Shown here: piece after piece, positions 43,694-53,346 of the stretch
Layout of the letters: the number at the start of each line of letters is the position of its first letter
Numbering within the stretch: the stretch's first letter is position 1
Assembly: GCA_025358925.1 (NCBI GenBank)
Contig: JANYHT010000044.1
Span: 87,563 to 151,562, forward strand
DNA: 64,000 bases
Origin: Gemmatimonadaceae bacterium
GTDB taxonomy: Bacteria; Gemmatimonadota; Gemmatimonadetes; Gemmatimonadales; Gemmatimonadaceae
Direction: 5' to 3'
Notes under the pieces: model-generated
Told to the model about the DNA's origin: nothing
The model's input: the letters and a program-made list of their open reading frames with translations, nothing else
Database searches by the model: none
Translations under genes and position numbers: made by a program

Positions 43694-44403
43694 TGCTCGA
43701 TGCTGCAGTTGCGGGCGAGCTTTTGCCGTTGGCGCTGCTCGCCGGCGTCATGGGGCTTGATGTGGTGAGTTTTCCGCAAGCGATGCTCTCTCGACCAATC
43801 GTCGCATCGTCGATCGCTGGCGCGTTTTTCGGCGCGCCGGTTGCTGGGCTCGTGTGCGGTGCGGTGCTCGAATGTTTTGCGCTCGAGTCGTTACCTGTTG
43901 GCGCCTCTCGATATCCTGAGTGGGGCAGTGCGTCCGTCGTCGCCGGCGCGATTGCGGCACAGGGGGCCACCGCCGTCGCGTTGCCGCAACCGTCCACCTT
44001 TGTGCTCGCCGTCGCCGTTGGAATTATCACCGCGTGGGTTGGTGGATGGACGATGGTCCAGCACCGTCGGCTTATCTCGTCATTCGCGCATCCGCGCCTG
44101 GATCAATTGGCCGCGGGCAATCGTCGCACCGTGGTTGGATTGCAAGTGTTTGGAATGACGGTGGATTTACTGCGCGGTGCGTTCTTGGGCATCGTCGCGT
44201 TTGTACCGGCGTACGTGGTTATCCCGTGGACGAGCGCGCACTGGAGCGTCAGCGAAAATTTGACGCGAGCAGTCGTCGTAACCTGTGGTGCTGCCGTCGC
44301 CGCGACTGCGGTCTGGAAAGACTTTCATGCAATCAGTGGTACGCGTCGGCTGTTCTTGCTGTCGCTTTCGGTTGGCACGGCGCTGGTCGTGATCGGTGCC
44401 TGA
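43690..44403 (+). CDS. PTS EIIC component, mannose/fructose/sorbose family
   Basis: Membrane channel component, 237 residues. Helices are predicted throughout: LLPLALLAGVMGLDVVSF, IVASSIAGAFFGAPVAGLVCGAVLECFAL and further segments. The family motif LECFALESLPVGASRYPEWGSASVVAG is recognisable. ATG 43690 overlaps the IIB stop. It forms the transporter with EIID; the sugar cannot be predicted. Confidence 0.9.
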   Translation: MMLDAAVAGELLPLALLAGVMGLDVVSFPQAMLSRPIVASSIAGAFFGAPVAGLVCGAVLECFALESLPVGASRYPEWGSASVVAGAIAAQGATAVALPQPSTFVLAVAVGIITAWVGGWTMVQHRRLISSFAHPRLDQLAAGNRRTVVGLQVFGMTVDLLRGAFLGIVAFVPAYVVIPWTSAHWSVSENLTRAVVVTCGAAVAATAVWKDFHAISGTRRLFLLSLSVGTALVVIGA

Positions 44404-45220
44404 CATCGTGATCGATTCCGGCGAAGGAACGCCATCCGCACCCGCGGCCCCGGTCGCGACGATCCCGTCGCTTGACGCCGCAACGCACATCGCCATGTTC
44501 GCGCGGTGCCTCGCCATTCAGGGATCGTGGAACTACGAACAAATGCTTGGCAACGGCATCGGATTCTGCGTTGAGCCGGCGTTGCGGCAGTTACCAGGAG
44601 GCCTTGATGGGACCGCATACCGACAAGCCCTCGCTCGGCAAAGCGCCTATTTCAATGCGCATCCGTATTTGGCCGGTCTCGCCGTTGGCGCGTTGGCCCG
44701 CGTGGAAATCGACCAGGTGGCCCCGATGCGCATTGAACGCTTTCGCACGGCGCTTTGCGGTCCACTTGGCGCCATTGGCGATCGACTTGTCTGGGCGTCG
44801 TGGTTGCCAGCGTGCTCTTTGGTCGCCCTGCTGTTCTTTGGCGCAGGAATGTCAACCGTTGGAGTAGTGACGGGCTTCCTGATACTGTACAACGTGGGCC
44901 ACTTTATCTTGCGCGACTGGGCGCTCCGCGCAGGTTGGCGATACGGACTGCGTGTCGCCACGGCGCTCGGACATCCAGTGCTGCAGCACGGTCCTCGCTA
45001 CATTGGACGAGCAGCAGCAGTCGTGGGTGGACTGGCGCTACCGCTCGCTGCGCATCGAGCGATTGGCGGCGGCGCGCCCCTGTCCGCGACGTCCATTGCC
45101 GTCACTGTCGTAACGCCGCTGTTGGCGTGGCTCCTCGTCCGAACGCATGGACGCGTCGAAGGGTGGCGCGTGGTCCTGCTCCTCTTGGCTGCCTTTGCCC
45201 TCTACTCGGTGGTCCGTTGA
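44396..45220 (+). CDS. PTS EIID component, mannose/fructose/sorbose family
   Basis: Second membrane component of the mannose-class permease, 274 residues. The family features GSWNYEQMLGNGIGFCVEPALR, FNAHPYLAGLAVGALAR and ALCGPLGAIGDRLVWASWLPACSL are present. Several C-terminal membrane helices follow. The N-terminus has a short Pro/Ala-rich extension. The GTG 44396 start overlaps EIIC by eight bases; ptsH begins in its stop (TGATG). Confidence 0.92.
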   Translation: MPDIVIDSGEGTPSAPAAPVATIPSLDAATHIAMFARCLAIQGSWNYEQMLGNGIGFCVEPALRQLPGGLDGTAYRQALARQSAYFNAHPYLAGLAVGALARVEIDQVAPMRIERFRTALCGPLGAIGDRLVWASWLPACSLVALLFFGAGMSTVGVVTGFLILYNVGHFILRDWALRAGWRYGLRVATALGHPVLQHGPRYIGRAAAVVGGLALPLAAHRAIGGGAPLSATSIAVTVVTPLLAWLLVRTHGRVEGWRVVLLLLAAFALYSVVR

Positions 45221-45486
45221 TGTCTGAGCGATCCGTCCAAATCGTCAATAAGCATGGCTTGCACGCGCGTCCCGCCGCCGAAATGGTGAAGGCGGCGTCG
45301 CGCTATACCAGCGATGTCACGATTTCCCGCGACGATCTCGAAGTGAATGGGAAGAGCATCATGGGGGTCATGATGCTGGCGGCCGAGTACGGAGCAACCA
45401 TCACGCTGCGCGCCACCGGACCGGACGCTGACGATGCGCTGGAGGCGCTCGCCGCGCTCGTCGCGAATCGGTTCGGAGAGACGTAA
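45220..45486 (+). CDS. ptsH: Phosphocarrier protein HPr
   Basis: Central PTS phosphocarrier, 88 residues. His15 (NKHGLHARPAAEM) is the site phosphorylated by Enzyme I, and Ser46 (VNGKSIMGVMML) is at the exact position phosphorylated by HPrK. Both are present, so it can serve transfer and regulation. One-base overlap with EIID (TGATG). Enzyme I starts 16 bases downstream. Confidence 0.96.
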   Translation: MSERSVQIVNKHGLHARPAAEMVKAASRYTSDVTISRDDLEVNGKSIMGVMMLAAEYGATITLRATGPDADDALEALAALVANRFGET

Positions 45487-45502
45487 TGCGCGTGATCGAT
45501 TA

Positions 45503-47275
45503 ATGCTGTCGGTTCTCCGCGGCATTCCGGCATCGCCCGGCATTGTCGTCGGACCCGTGCATCTCCTCCGATGGGAAGTGCCAGAGGTTCGACAGCGTCT
45601 CATCGCAGACGACGAGATTGAGTCAGAAATCGAACGGCTGCACGTGGCCTTCGAGCGGTCACGTGAACGATTGCGACAGCTACGCCTGCGTGCCGAAGCG
45701 CAGGCAGGCGCAGAAGAAGCGGCCATTTTTGATGTGCAGCTTTCCATTCTTGGTGATGCCGAGTTAGGGCGCAGTGTTGAGGCCCTCATCCGACAAAATT
45801 TGAGTGCGGAGAAAGCATTCGATCTGATTCTGCTCGAATGGCGTCAGCATTTTGCGCGTCACAGCGCTCCGATGCTGCGCGAAAAGGTCGGGGACCTGAC
45901 CGACGTGCACATTCGGGTGTTGTCCGCACTCATGGACCTGCCGGACCATGATCCAGTGGACGTACCACGCGGTACGAACGCGATCCTCGTCACGCACGAT
46001 CTCACCCCATCCTTGACGTTGCAGTTAGATCGCGACTGCATCGCGGCGATCGCCACTGACGCGGGAACGGCAACTGCGCACGTTGCGATTCTCGCGCGCT
46101 CGCTTGGCTTACCTGCGGTGGTTGGACTGCGTAACGCGGTGCAGTACCTCAAGGGTGGGGAAATTGCCATTCTCAATGGCGCCGACGGCACGCTCACGAT
46201 CGCGCCGAGCGAGAGTGAAATTGCGGCCGCGCGACAGCGTGTCGAAGACGAAGCCGGACGCGCCGACCAAGTGCGCGAACTCGCGCTCAGCGCGCCGATT
46301 ACACACGACGGCGAGCGATTGGTCGTGCGTGCAAACGTGGATATTCCCGAAGACTCCGAAGTAGCTGCGGCGAGCGGTGCGGAAGGCGTAGGCCTCATGC
46401 GCACCGAATTTCTCGTCGTCGGTCGCGCAGCGATGCCCGACGAAGACGAACAGTATCGCGCGTATCGTCGAGTGGTTCAGGCGTTTGGCGCACGACCGGT
46501 GGTGATCCGCACCTTTGATATTGGTGGCGACAAACTGCCCGTTGGCGGATTCCCGTCCGAAGCCAATCCGTTTTTGGGATGGCGCGCCATTCGCATGTGC
46601 CTTGATGAAAGCGAAATCTTCAAGGTGCAATTGCGAGCGCTGATGCGCGCCGCCGTGCACGGCGATTTACGTATTATGCTTCCGCTCATCGTTACGGTCG
46701 ATGAGGTGCGAGAAACGCGGCAGCTGATGGAACAGGCCGAGCAGGAATTAGCCGAGCGTCGCGTGCCGTTTCGCTCCGATGTGCCGCTGGGTGTCATGGT
46801 TGAGACACCGGCCGCAGCGATCGCGTGCGACACACTCGTGCGCGATGTCGATTTTTTCAGCATCGGTTCCAACGATTTGGTGCAGTACACGCTCGCAGTT
46901 GATCGTGGCAATGCCAACCTTGCGCCGCGCTTCACGCCGTTTCATCCGGCTGTGCTGCGGCTCATCGCGCAGGTCCAGGCAACGGGTGCTGCACACGGCA
47001 TTGATGTCGGCGTGTGCGGGGAGATGGCATCGCAACCGCTCGCCGTATTCGCGTTGATCGGGCTCGGCATTCGTCAGTTGAGCGTTGCGCCCCGTGGCGT
47101 GGCGGACGTGAAGCGCGTCATACGTGGTGTGCGAGTGTCTGCCGCCGTTGATGCAGCTCAAGCTGCGCTCTCCGCGGGGACGGCTCGTGAAGTAGAGACG
47201 CTGCTGCGGCGGCGTTTGCGAGCTGAACTTGATCTGCACGACCCCACTGGCAGTGGCTTGCCCGCGCTGTTTTAG
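45503..47275 (+). CDS. ptsI: PTS Enzyme I (PEP-protein phosphotransferase)
   Basis: Transfers phosphate from PEP to HPr; first step of the PTS chain. 590 residues. Start ATG 45503 ([22 protein letters not shown]) is canonical, although the frame stays open upstream. The phospho-His region reads [23 protein letters not shown], slightly different from the usual GGxTSH. PEP-binding domain: [50 protein letters not shown] and VGVCGEMAS. It is the last gene of the PTS block; metK follows after 49 bases. Confidence 0.95.
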   Translation: MLSVLRGIPASPGIVVGPVHLLRWEVPEVRQRLIADDEIESEIERLHVAFERSRERLRQLRLRAEAQAGAEEAAIFDVQLSILGDAELGRSVEALIRQNLSAEKAFDLILLEWRQHFARHSAPMLREKVGDLTDVHIRVLSALMDLPDHDPVDVPRGTNAILVTHDLTPSLTLQLDRDCIAAIATDAGTATAHVAILARSLGLPAVVGLRNAVQYLKGGEIAILNGADGTLTIAPSESEIAAARQRVEDEAGRADQVRELALSAPITHDGERLVVRANVDIPEDSEVAAASGAEGVGLMRTEFLVVGRAAMPDEDEQYRAYRRVVQAFGARPVVIRTFDIGGDKLPVGGFPSEANPFLGWRAIRMCLDESEIFKVQLRALMRAAVHGDLRIMLPLIVTVDEVRETRQLMEQAEQELAERRVPFRSDVPLGVMVETPAAAIACDTLVRDVDFFSIGSNDLVQYTLAVDRGNANLAPRFTPFHPAVLRLIAQVQATGAAHGIDVGVCGEMASQPLAVFALIGLGIRQLSVAPRGVADVKRVIRGVRVSAAVDAAQAALSAGTAREVETLLRRRLRAELDLHDPTGSGLPALF

Positions 47276-47324
47276 CGCACTAGTCTCAATTCACTTTCCT
47301 CACCCTCCAGCTCCAGAGCACCTC

Positions 47325-48497
47325 GTGGCCGAACGTCATCTCTTTACTTCCGAGTCCGTTACTGAAGGACATCCCGACAAAATCGCTGATCAGATTTCCG
47401 ATGCGATTCTCGATGCCATTCTGACCAAGGACGTTCTCGCGCGTGTCGCGTGCGAAACGCTCGTGACGACGGGCTTGGTGGTGATCGCCGGCGAGATCAC
47501 AACAACAGCGTATGTGCCGCTCCCCGACATCGTACGCAAAACGGTGGAAGGTATTGGGTACACCGACGCGAGCTTCGGCTTCGACAACAAGACGTGTGCG
47601 GTGATGAGCACGATCGACGCGCAGTCGCGCGACATCGCACAAGGCGTGGATACCGGTGGTGCGGGAGATCAAGGCATGATGTTTGGTTTTGCTACGAACG
47701 AAACGCCGGAACTGATGCCGCTGCCCATTCAACTCGCGCACGCGCTCACGCATCGCCTCTCCGCCTTGCGCAAAGACGGCACATTACCCTGGCTGCGCCC
47801 CGATGGCAAAGCACAAGTGTCCGTGGTATACGAAGGGGATCGTCCGATTGCCGTAGATACCGTGGTCATCTCCACGCAACATAGTGAAGACATCGGGAAT
47901 GACATGCTACGCGATGCCATCCTCAACGATGTTATTCTGGCCACTATTCCGGAAGCGTTTCGCACCAATACGATGAAGACGCACATCAATCCAACTGGAC
48001 GGTTCGTGATTGGTGGTCCGCAAGGCGATGCCGGCTTGACCGGGCGAAAGATCATTGTCGATACCTACGGCGGGATGGGACGCCATGGCGGCGGCGCCTT
48101 CAGTGGAAAGGATCCGTCCAAGGTGGATCGGTCGGCCTGTTATGCCGCACGTTGGGTGGCGAAGAACATCGTCGCCGCAGGACTCGCGGCGCGTTGTGAA
48201 GTGCAGGTGGCATATGCGATTGGTGTTGCCGAACCGGTGTCCGTGTACGTCCAAACGTTTGGCACAGGTACCGTGCCAGATCGCGTCATCGAAACGGCGG
48301 TCAAGAGCGTGTTCGATCTCACGCCGCTTGCTATTTCCACGGCGCTCGAACTGCGGAAGCCGATCTATCAACCCACGGCGGCGTACGGACATTTCGGTCG
48401 CACGCCATACACCCTAACGGACGGCGGTGAGTCGCGCACGTTCTTCACGTGGGAGCGCACGGATCGTGTCGATGCGCTGCAGCGCGCGATCCGCTAA
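47325..48497 (+). CDS. metK: S-adenosylmethionine synthetase
   Basis: Makes SAM from methionine and ATP. 390 residues. The start is GTG 47325 ([31 protein letters not shown]); no ATG is near, and upstream in-frame sequence belongs to the end of ptsI. Motifs [13 protein letters not shown] and [21 protein letters not shown] are diagnostic. No SAM riboswitch fits in the 49-base gap, so expression probably depends on the upstream array. Confidence 0.97.
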   Translation: MAERHLFTSESVTEGHPDKIADQISDAILDAILTKDVLARVACETLVTTGLVVIAGEITTTAYVPLPDIVRKTVEGIGYTDASFGFDNKTCAVMSTIDAQSRDIAQGVDTGGAGDQGMMFGFATNETPELMPLPIQLAHALTHRLSALRKDGTLPWLRPDGKAQVSVVYEGDRPIAVDTVVISTQHSEDIGNDMLRDAILNDVILATIPEAFRTNTMKTHINPTGRFVIGGPQGDAGLTGRKIIVDTYGGMGRHGGGAFSGKDPSKVDRSACYAARWVAKNIVAAGLAARCEVQVAYAIGVAEPVSVYVQTFGTGTVPDRVIETAVKSVFDLTPLAISTALELRKPIYQPTAAYGHFGRTPYTLTDGGESRTFFTWERTDRVDALQRAIR

Positions 48498-48509
48498 CGC
48501 TGGAATTGG

Positions 48510-49034
48510 ATGCCGATGATCGAAGTCACAGTGGTGCGACTCGGTCTCGATAGTAGCTCCAACTCGTACGTCGTCATTTTACGAGAAAAAGATGGGCAGC
48601 GTTTGCTGCCCATCTGGATTGGTCAGCCGGAAGCTGAATCCATCGTCAATGCGATGAATCAGATCAAGCCGCAACGTCCCAACGCGCACGACCTCGGCAA
48701 GGCGTTCATCGTCGGACTCGGCGGTGCACTGCGGCGGGTGACCATCACGCGCGTTGAAAACAATACGTACTACGCAGAGATGCAAATCGACGGATTCAAC
48801 GGGCTGCTACGAGTTGATGCCCGTCCGTCCGATAGCATTGCGCTCGCGCTGCGACTTGGTGCACCAATTTTTGCTCCGCAAGAATTGCTGACGACGTTCG
48901 ACAGTGACGAGGGCACCGCCGATGCGGATGAGACAGCGTTCGATTTATCGGGCGAACATGAGCTCACCGCAGAACAACTGAAAGCGTATCTCGAGAATCT
49001 GCGTCCAGAGGATTTCGGTAAATTCACTCCGTGA
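48510..49034 (+). CDS. Bifunctional nuclease-domain (DUF151/BFN) protein
   Basis: 174-residue protein of the BFN family, described as having DNase and RNase activity in plants and thermophiles; activity here is unproven. The family pattern LGLDSSSNSYVVILREKDGQRLLPIWIGQPEAESI, LGGALRRVTITRVENNTYYAEM and VDARPSDSIALALRLGAPIF is unmistakable. The acidic C-terminal tail (DSDEGTADADET) is disordered. ATG 48510 is twelve bases after metK. The next gene begins in its stop. Confidence 0.9.
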   Translation: MPMIEVTVVRLGLDSSSNSYVVILREKDGQRLLPIWIGQPEAESIVNAMNQIKPQRPNAHDLGKAFIVGLGGALRRVTITRVENNTYYAEMQIDGFNGLLRVDARPSDSIALALRLGAPIFAPQELLTTFDSDEGTADADETAFDLSGEHELTAEQLKAYLENLRPEDFGKFTP

Positions 49035-50284
49035 TGTCTGCGTACACCATGCTCCGTGCTTTCGCGTCCCATCCGCGCGTCCTCCGCTGGACGCTCGCGA
49101 CGCTGATCAGTTTTCCCTTTGGCGGGATTGCATTCGCGCAGAGCATTTCGCCACCATCGACGATAAGAACGGTGGACGGTCGCGTGCGTCGACCAATTCG
49201 CGTGCGCCCGGATAGCAATGGAATGGGACCCGCGGTTGGTGCGTGGGTGACCGTGCATCGGGTTGGTAAAGACAGCGCTGGACCAATTGATTCGGTGCGT
49301 ACAAATGCGGCAGGGCATTACGCGTTGCGGTGGCGCTCGTTCGGCGCGGCTGACGCCGTGTATTTCGCCTCCGTCACGTGGGATGGCATTGCGTATTTCA
49401 CTCCGCCGCTCCGTGCGGCGGACTCGCGCGGCGATGCAGCGGAGATCACGGTGTTCGACACGACGTCGCGCACATTCTTACTCAGTGTGAAGGGCCGACA
49501 TCTCATTATCGGCAAAGCGGACACGGCGGAGATGCGCACCGTCATCGAAGTGTTTGAGCTGTCCAACGACAGTTTAAAGACGCTCATCGCGGCGGAACAA
49601 CAAGCGCCGGCGCCAACGTGGAGCATCGCGGTGCCACCGTCCGCGATCGACGTGCGCGCCAGCGAAGGCGAGATATCTCCCGACGCGTTTATCTTTGCGC
49701 CCGGACGCGTGTCAGTGTACGCACCGATTGCGCCAGGGGTCAAACAAGTGTCGTTTTCGTATCGTGTACCGGCCAGCAGTTTTCCGTTAACGTTCGGTGC
49801 GGATCACGGCGCCGTTGTCTTCGAGGTATTGGTCGAAGATCCACAGGGCACAGTCTCGGGGCCGGGCTTTGCCTCAGTCGATCCGGTAACGCTCGAGAAC
49901 CGGAACTTCCGACGCTATCTGGCGCAGGATGTGAAAGATAGCGCGCGACTGATTGTGGAAATGCCGGCCACAACAGCGCCCGCCCGCAATTTATACATTT
50001 CTGGATTGCTCATTGTTATTGGGTTTCTCATGGTATTCGTGTTGTCGCGCGCGATGCAGCGTCGTCGTATCGGCGGCGACGTGTCGGTGAAGCGTGCTGG
50101 CGAGCGGCACGTAACAGAATCGCCATTGCACGAGCGCTTGGCGCAAGAAATTGCAGCGCTCGACGCAACGTTTACGCGCCTCGGTTCGCCGAGTGAAACG
50201 GAAGCGCGCGCGTATGAGCTGCACCGCGCCACGTTAAAGGACGCGCTCGGACGCGCGCTTGCCGTGGTGCCGGTCGCGCTGTAG
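49034..50284 (+). CDS. Unknown exported protein with C-terminal membrane helix
   Basis: 416 residues, family not recognised. ATG 49034 overlaps the previous stop (TGATG; GTG 49031 also possible). A signal-type segment (VLRWTLATLISFPFGGIAFAQ) leads into an Ig-like domain resembling carboxypeptidase-regulatory folds (VGAWVTVHRVGKD ... GHYALRWRSFG). A long beta-rich extracytoplasmic region follows, then a membrane helix at about 318-340 (ISGLLIVIGFLMVFVLSR) and a basic/helical cytoplasmic tail (HERLAQEIAALDATFTRLGSPSETEARAYELHR). That tail pattern is also seen in CcmH/cytochrome-maturation-type accessory proteins, but this is only a resemblance. Last gene before the cobalamin riboswitch. Confidence 0.7.
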   Translation: MSAYTMLRAFASHPRVLRWTLATLISFPFGGIAFAQSISPPSTIRTVDGRVRRPIRVRPDSNGMGPAVGAWVTVHRVGKDSAGPIDSVRTNAAGHYALRWRSFGAADAVYFASVTWDGIAYFTPPLRAADSRGDAAEITVFDTTSRTFLLSVKGRHLIIGKADTAEMRTVIEVFELSNDSLKTLIAAEQQAPAPTWSIAVPPSAIDVRASEGEISPDAFIFAPGRVSVYAPIAPGVKQVSFSYRVPASSFPLTFGADHGAVVFEVLVEDPQGTVSGPGFASVDPVTLENRNFRRYLAQDVKDSARLIVEMPATTAPARNLYISGLLIVIGFLMVFVLSRAMQRRRIGGDVSVKRAGERHVTESPLHERLAQEIAALDATFTRLGSPSETEARAYELHRATLKDALGRALAVVPVAL

Positions 50285-50328
50285 TTTTTCGTTGTCGAGC
50301 CAAGTTGACGCGACAGACAATTGTTTTC

Positions 50329-50473
50329 GAGCAAGGGACACGGAAGCCGGTGCAATACCGGCGCGGCCCCGCCACTGTAACGGGTAGTATCACGCAGCAT
50401 TCACGACGCCACTGGTCGTTTCGACTGGGAAGGCGAGTGCTGCACACCCGAAGCCAGGAGACGACCTTTGCTC
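50329..50473 (+). ncRNA. Cobalamin (AdoCbl-type) riboswitch
   Basis: Leader RNA that binds cobalamin and represses the B12 uptake genes. Conserved core: ggaagccggtgcaatac at 50342 onward, then cggccccgccactgtaacggg to 50385, the gccactggt ... ctgggaaggc arm, and the B12 box gaagccaggagacgacc at 50450-50466. The closing helix P1 can be drawn between gagcaagg (50329-50336) and ctttgctc (50466-50473), with one G-U pair. A possible promoter (TTGTCG 50292 / GACAAT 50316) lies just upstream, weak. The expression platform lies between 50474 and the btuF start. Confidence 0.93.
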
Positions 50474-50600
50474 ATTCTCGGACGAAGACCCTCGAGGGGG
50501 GGCTCGCGCCTGGTGGTGTCGCGTGCTGCTGTACGCCCTCCGCCTGTGCACGAGCGCCTTCTCTTCGGGAGAGGACGCTCGTTTGTTTTTTCACACACAG

Positions 50601-51530
50601 TTGCGGCGCAACCACGCGCTGACCGCGATGCTCTGGCTCGCGAGCGCATTCGGATGCGCGTCGCCATCAGATCAGCGGAGCACGCAAATCGCTCGCGCGT
50701 CGCTCGACGTTGCTCCAGCGGATACCGACGATTTTGGTGCCACGCTTCCGACGAACGCCGACTTTAGCGCGCGTGTCGTCTCGCTCAACCCAACCGCCAC
50801 GGAAGTCATTTACGCCATCGGCGCCGAACAGCATCTCGTTGGTCGATCCAAGTGGGATGAATTTCCGGTACAAGTAAAATCTGTCACGTCGCTCGGCGAC
50901 GGTATTCGTCCAAATGTCGAAGCAGTGTTGGGCGCGAAGCCAACGTTGGTCATTCTATACGCCACCGCCGAAAATCGACCGGCCGCAACTGCGCTACGCG
51001 CCGCAGGCGTGCGCACAATCGCGCTACGCGTTGACCATATCGCGCAGTTCATCGCGCTCACGCAACGCCTCGGTATTGTCTTGGGCGCGACATCGCGCGC
51101 GACCCAGGTCGTCGACTCGGTGCAGGCGTCTCTCGAACGCGTGCGTGTCGCAACGCGCGGCCTCGCCGCGCCGACGGTGGTCTGGCCGTTGTGGCAATCG
51201 CCCGTCATGGTTGTTGGGCGCGGGAGCTATCTCGATGAAATCATGGAGATCGCGGGAGCACGCAACGCGTTCCACGAGCTCGCGGCGCCGTCGCCGACAG
51301 TGTCCATCGAAGAAATCGCCAAGCGCGATCCCGATTTCGTCATTGTCAGTGCGAAGACCGCTGCGCGACTGAAAGACATTCCCGCATGGCGCGCGGTTCG
51401 TGCCGTGCGCGATGGTCACCTCATCATCGACGACCCAACACTCTCGGGACGCCCGTCTGTTGTGTTAGGCATGGCCGCGAATGCCTTGGCGCAGGCACTG
51501 CATCCAGCTCGCGCTTGCGGTCATCCGTGA
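50601..51530 (+). CDS. btuF: Vitamin B12 ABC transporter, substrate-binding lipoprotein
   Basis: Periplasmic cobalamin-binding protein (two Rossmann-like lobes joined by a helix). VVSLNPTATEVIYAIGAEQHLVGRSKWDEFP, GDGIRPNVEAVLGAKPTLVILY and GHLIIDDPTLSGRPSVV are family features. The signal is a lipoprotein type with AFGC. ATG 50628 would leave only nine residues before the Cys, so TTG 50601 (giving an LRRNHALTAMLWLASAFGC signal) is preferred; GTG 50523 is another option. Directly downstream of the riboswitch; one-base overlap with btuC (TGATG). Confidence 0.88.
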   Translation: MRRNHALTAMLWLASAFGCASPSDQRSTQIARASLDVAPADTDDFGATLPTNADFSARVVSLNPTATEVIYAIGAEQHLVGRSKWDEFPVQVKSVTSLGDGIRPNVEAVLGAKPTLVILYATAENRPAATALRAAGVRTIALRVDHIAQFIALTQRLGIVLGATSRATQVVDSVQASLERVRVATRGLAAPTVVWPLWQSPVMVVGRGSYLDEIMEIAGARNAFHELAAPSPTVSIEEIAKRDPDFVIVSAKTAARLKDIPAWRAVRAVRDGHLIIDDPTLSGRPSVVLGMAANALAQALHPARACGHP

Positions 51531-52513
51531 TGCGCGACGTGCGCGTCGCGTTTGTTGGGGGCGCAATGCTCCTTGTTGCGTCGATGCTCGTTGCCATTGC
51601 CGTAGGTGCCGTACCATTGCACCTCGCCGACGTTGTGCGTGCCGTGGGTGGTGTTGGTGAAAGTTCGGTCGTTGCCATTGTACGAGATTTGCGCGCGCCG
51701 CGCGTGCTGCTCTGCGCACTCGTCGGCGCCGCACTTGCGATGAGTGGTGGCGCGCTACAGGGAACCCTTCGCAATCCGTTAGCCGAACCATACTTACTCG
51801 GCGTGTCCGGTGGCGCTGCCGTCGGCGCAGTCCTCATGATGGCCATTGGCGCCACCGCGCCCGGCGCAGTCACACTTGGTGCATTTGTTGGTGCCGGTTC
51901 TGCCGCCGTGCTCGTCACTGCAATTGCGCGGGTCGTTGGCGGAAGTGCGGACGCAAAAGTGTTGCTGATGGCCGGCGTCGTGGTCGGAGCATTTGCCAAT
52001 GCCATGATTCTCGTCGCGTTGGCGGACGTATCGCCCGAACGACGTGGCAACGCCCTGTGGTGGATGATGGGATCCGCCGCCGAAGCAACATGGCCTACCG
52101 TGCTGCGCGTTGCGGTGGCGCTCTGCATCTTAGGCGGTGTGCTCGTGTGGTGGGCGCGCGAGCTGGACGTGCTCTCGCTCGGTGATGAACCAGCGGCGGC
52201 ATTAGGCATCGATGTCGATAAATCCGCGCGTCGTATTTTTCTCATTGCCTCTTTGCTTGCCGCTGCCACGGTTGCGGCTGCGGGTCTGATCGGCTTTGTC
52301 GGACTCGTCGTGCCAAATATCGCGCGCGCGCTCGGCGCGCGGCAGCATCGGCAAATGCTCCTCTTATCAGCGCTCTATGGCGCAGCATTGGTCGTTGCGG
52401 CGGATCTGCTGGCGCGAACAGTACGTGCGCCGGCCGACCTCCCGCTTGGCGCAGTAACCGCAATTATTGGCGTACCATTTTTCCTGTCGCGCTTGCGTCG
52501 CTTGGCCGTATGA
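51530..52513 (+). CDS. btuC: Vitamin B12 ABC transporter, permease (FecCD family)
   Basis: Inner-membrane channel of the B12 importer, 327 residues, about ten membrane helices. Family motifs: LRAPRVLLCALVGAALAMSGGALQGTLRNPLAEPYLLGVSGGAAVG and GLIGFVGLVVPNIAR (the coupling helix region). ATG 51530 lies in the btuF stop; btuD overlaps by four bases (ATGA). FecCD permeases also carry siderophores and heme; the B12 riboswitch fixes the assignment. Confidence 0.92.
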   Translation: MRDVRVAFVGGAMLLVASMLVAIAVGAVPLHLADVVRAVGGVGESSVVAIVRDLRAPRVLLCALVGAALAMSGGALQGTLRNPLAEPYLLGVSGGAAVGAVLMMAIGATAPGAVTLGAFVGAGSAAVLVTAIARVVGGSADAKVLLMAGVVVGAFANAMILVALADVSPERRGNALWWMMGSAAEATWPTVLRVAVALCILGGVLVWWARELDVLSLGDEPAAALGIDVDKSARRIFLIASLLAAATVAAAGLIGFVGLVVPNIARALGARQHRQMLLLSALYGAALVVAADLLARTVRAPADLPLGAVTAIIGVPFFLSRLRRLAV

Positions 52514-53346
52514 CGAACGCGCCGAATATCGTGTTCGCCGATATCGCCGTCCGCTATGCTAGTCGTGCAGCACTGGCACTCGATGGCGTCTCGCTCACGG
52601 CGCTCGCGGGTCAAATCACCGCGGTTGTTGGTCCGAACGGCAGCGGCAAAAGCACGTTGGTACGTACCCTGTTGCGTCGCGCACCGCTGTTACGCGGTTC
52701 GGTGCTCGTGGGCGATGCGAACGTGCTCACTACTCCGGCGCGCGCACTCGCGACGCTGACGGCCATCGTGCCGCAGCGTGAAGAGCCATCGCTGCCGTTA
52801 CGTGTCGATGAATTTGTTGCACTCGGGCGACATGCGCACCGCAGCGCGTTCGGCGCACTCACCAACGCCGATCGCGGATCTGTCGAGCGAGCGCTGGATC
52901 GTGCGGGTGCGCTCGACACGCGGCGACGGCGCACGGATGAACTCTCGGGTGGCGAATGGCAGCGCGTGCGCATCGCGCGTGCGCTCGCACAAGAGACACC
53001 GGTGCTGGTGCTTGATGAACCAACTGCGTTTCTCGATATCGCGCATGAGATGGCGGTGTTTGAGTTGCTGGATGCGCTCGCGCGTGAAGGACGCACCGTG
53101 CTCTTAGTCAGCCATCAGCTCAATCTTGTTGCACGATTTGCCGCGCACATCGTGCTGCTGCACGATGGACACGTAGCGGTAGCCGGCACAGTTGACGAGG
53201 TGATGCGCGGTGAAATTCTCGAGCGCGTATACGAGTGGCCGCTGGTGATTACACGAGATCCCGCGATCGGTGTGCCCGCACTATTGCCGTTGCGCGGTAT
53301 GGGTCGTACGCGCGCCACCACACCCGCGCAGCAGCCGCGCGAATAA
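52510..53346 (+). CDS. btuD: Vitamin B12 ABC transporter, ATPase
   Basis: ATP-hydrolysing subunit, 278 residues. Walker A GPNGSGKST, signature LSGGEWQRV, Walker B VLVLDEPTAFLD, and switch His in LLVSHQLNLV are all present. QREEPSLPLRVDEFVALGRHAH is the typical FecE/BtuD Q-loop region. ATGA overlap with btuC; the receptor gene starts within its stop (TAATG). Confidence 0.93.
   Translation: MTNAPNIVFADIAVRYASRAALALDGVSLTALAGQITAVVGPNGSGKSTLVRTLLRRAPLLRGSVLVGDANVLTTPARALATLTAIVPQREEPSLPLRVDEFVALGRHAHRSAFGALTNADRGSVERALDRAGALDTRRRRTDELSGGEWQRVRIARALAQETPVLVLDEPTAFLDIAHEMAVFELLDALAREGRTVLLVSHQLNLVARFAAHIVLLHDGHVAVAGTVDEVMRGEILERVYEWPLVITRDPAIGVPALLPLRGMGRTRATTPAQQPRE

Noticed and set aside
47276..47324. 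SAM riboswitch before metK
   Set aside because: The gap is only 49 bases and lacks the conserved core; too short for any SAM riboswitch with an expression platform.
51424..52269. 281-codon open frame on the minus strand
   Set aside because: Antisense to btuC; Ala/Thr/Ser-rich mirror of hydrophobic codons.
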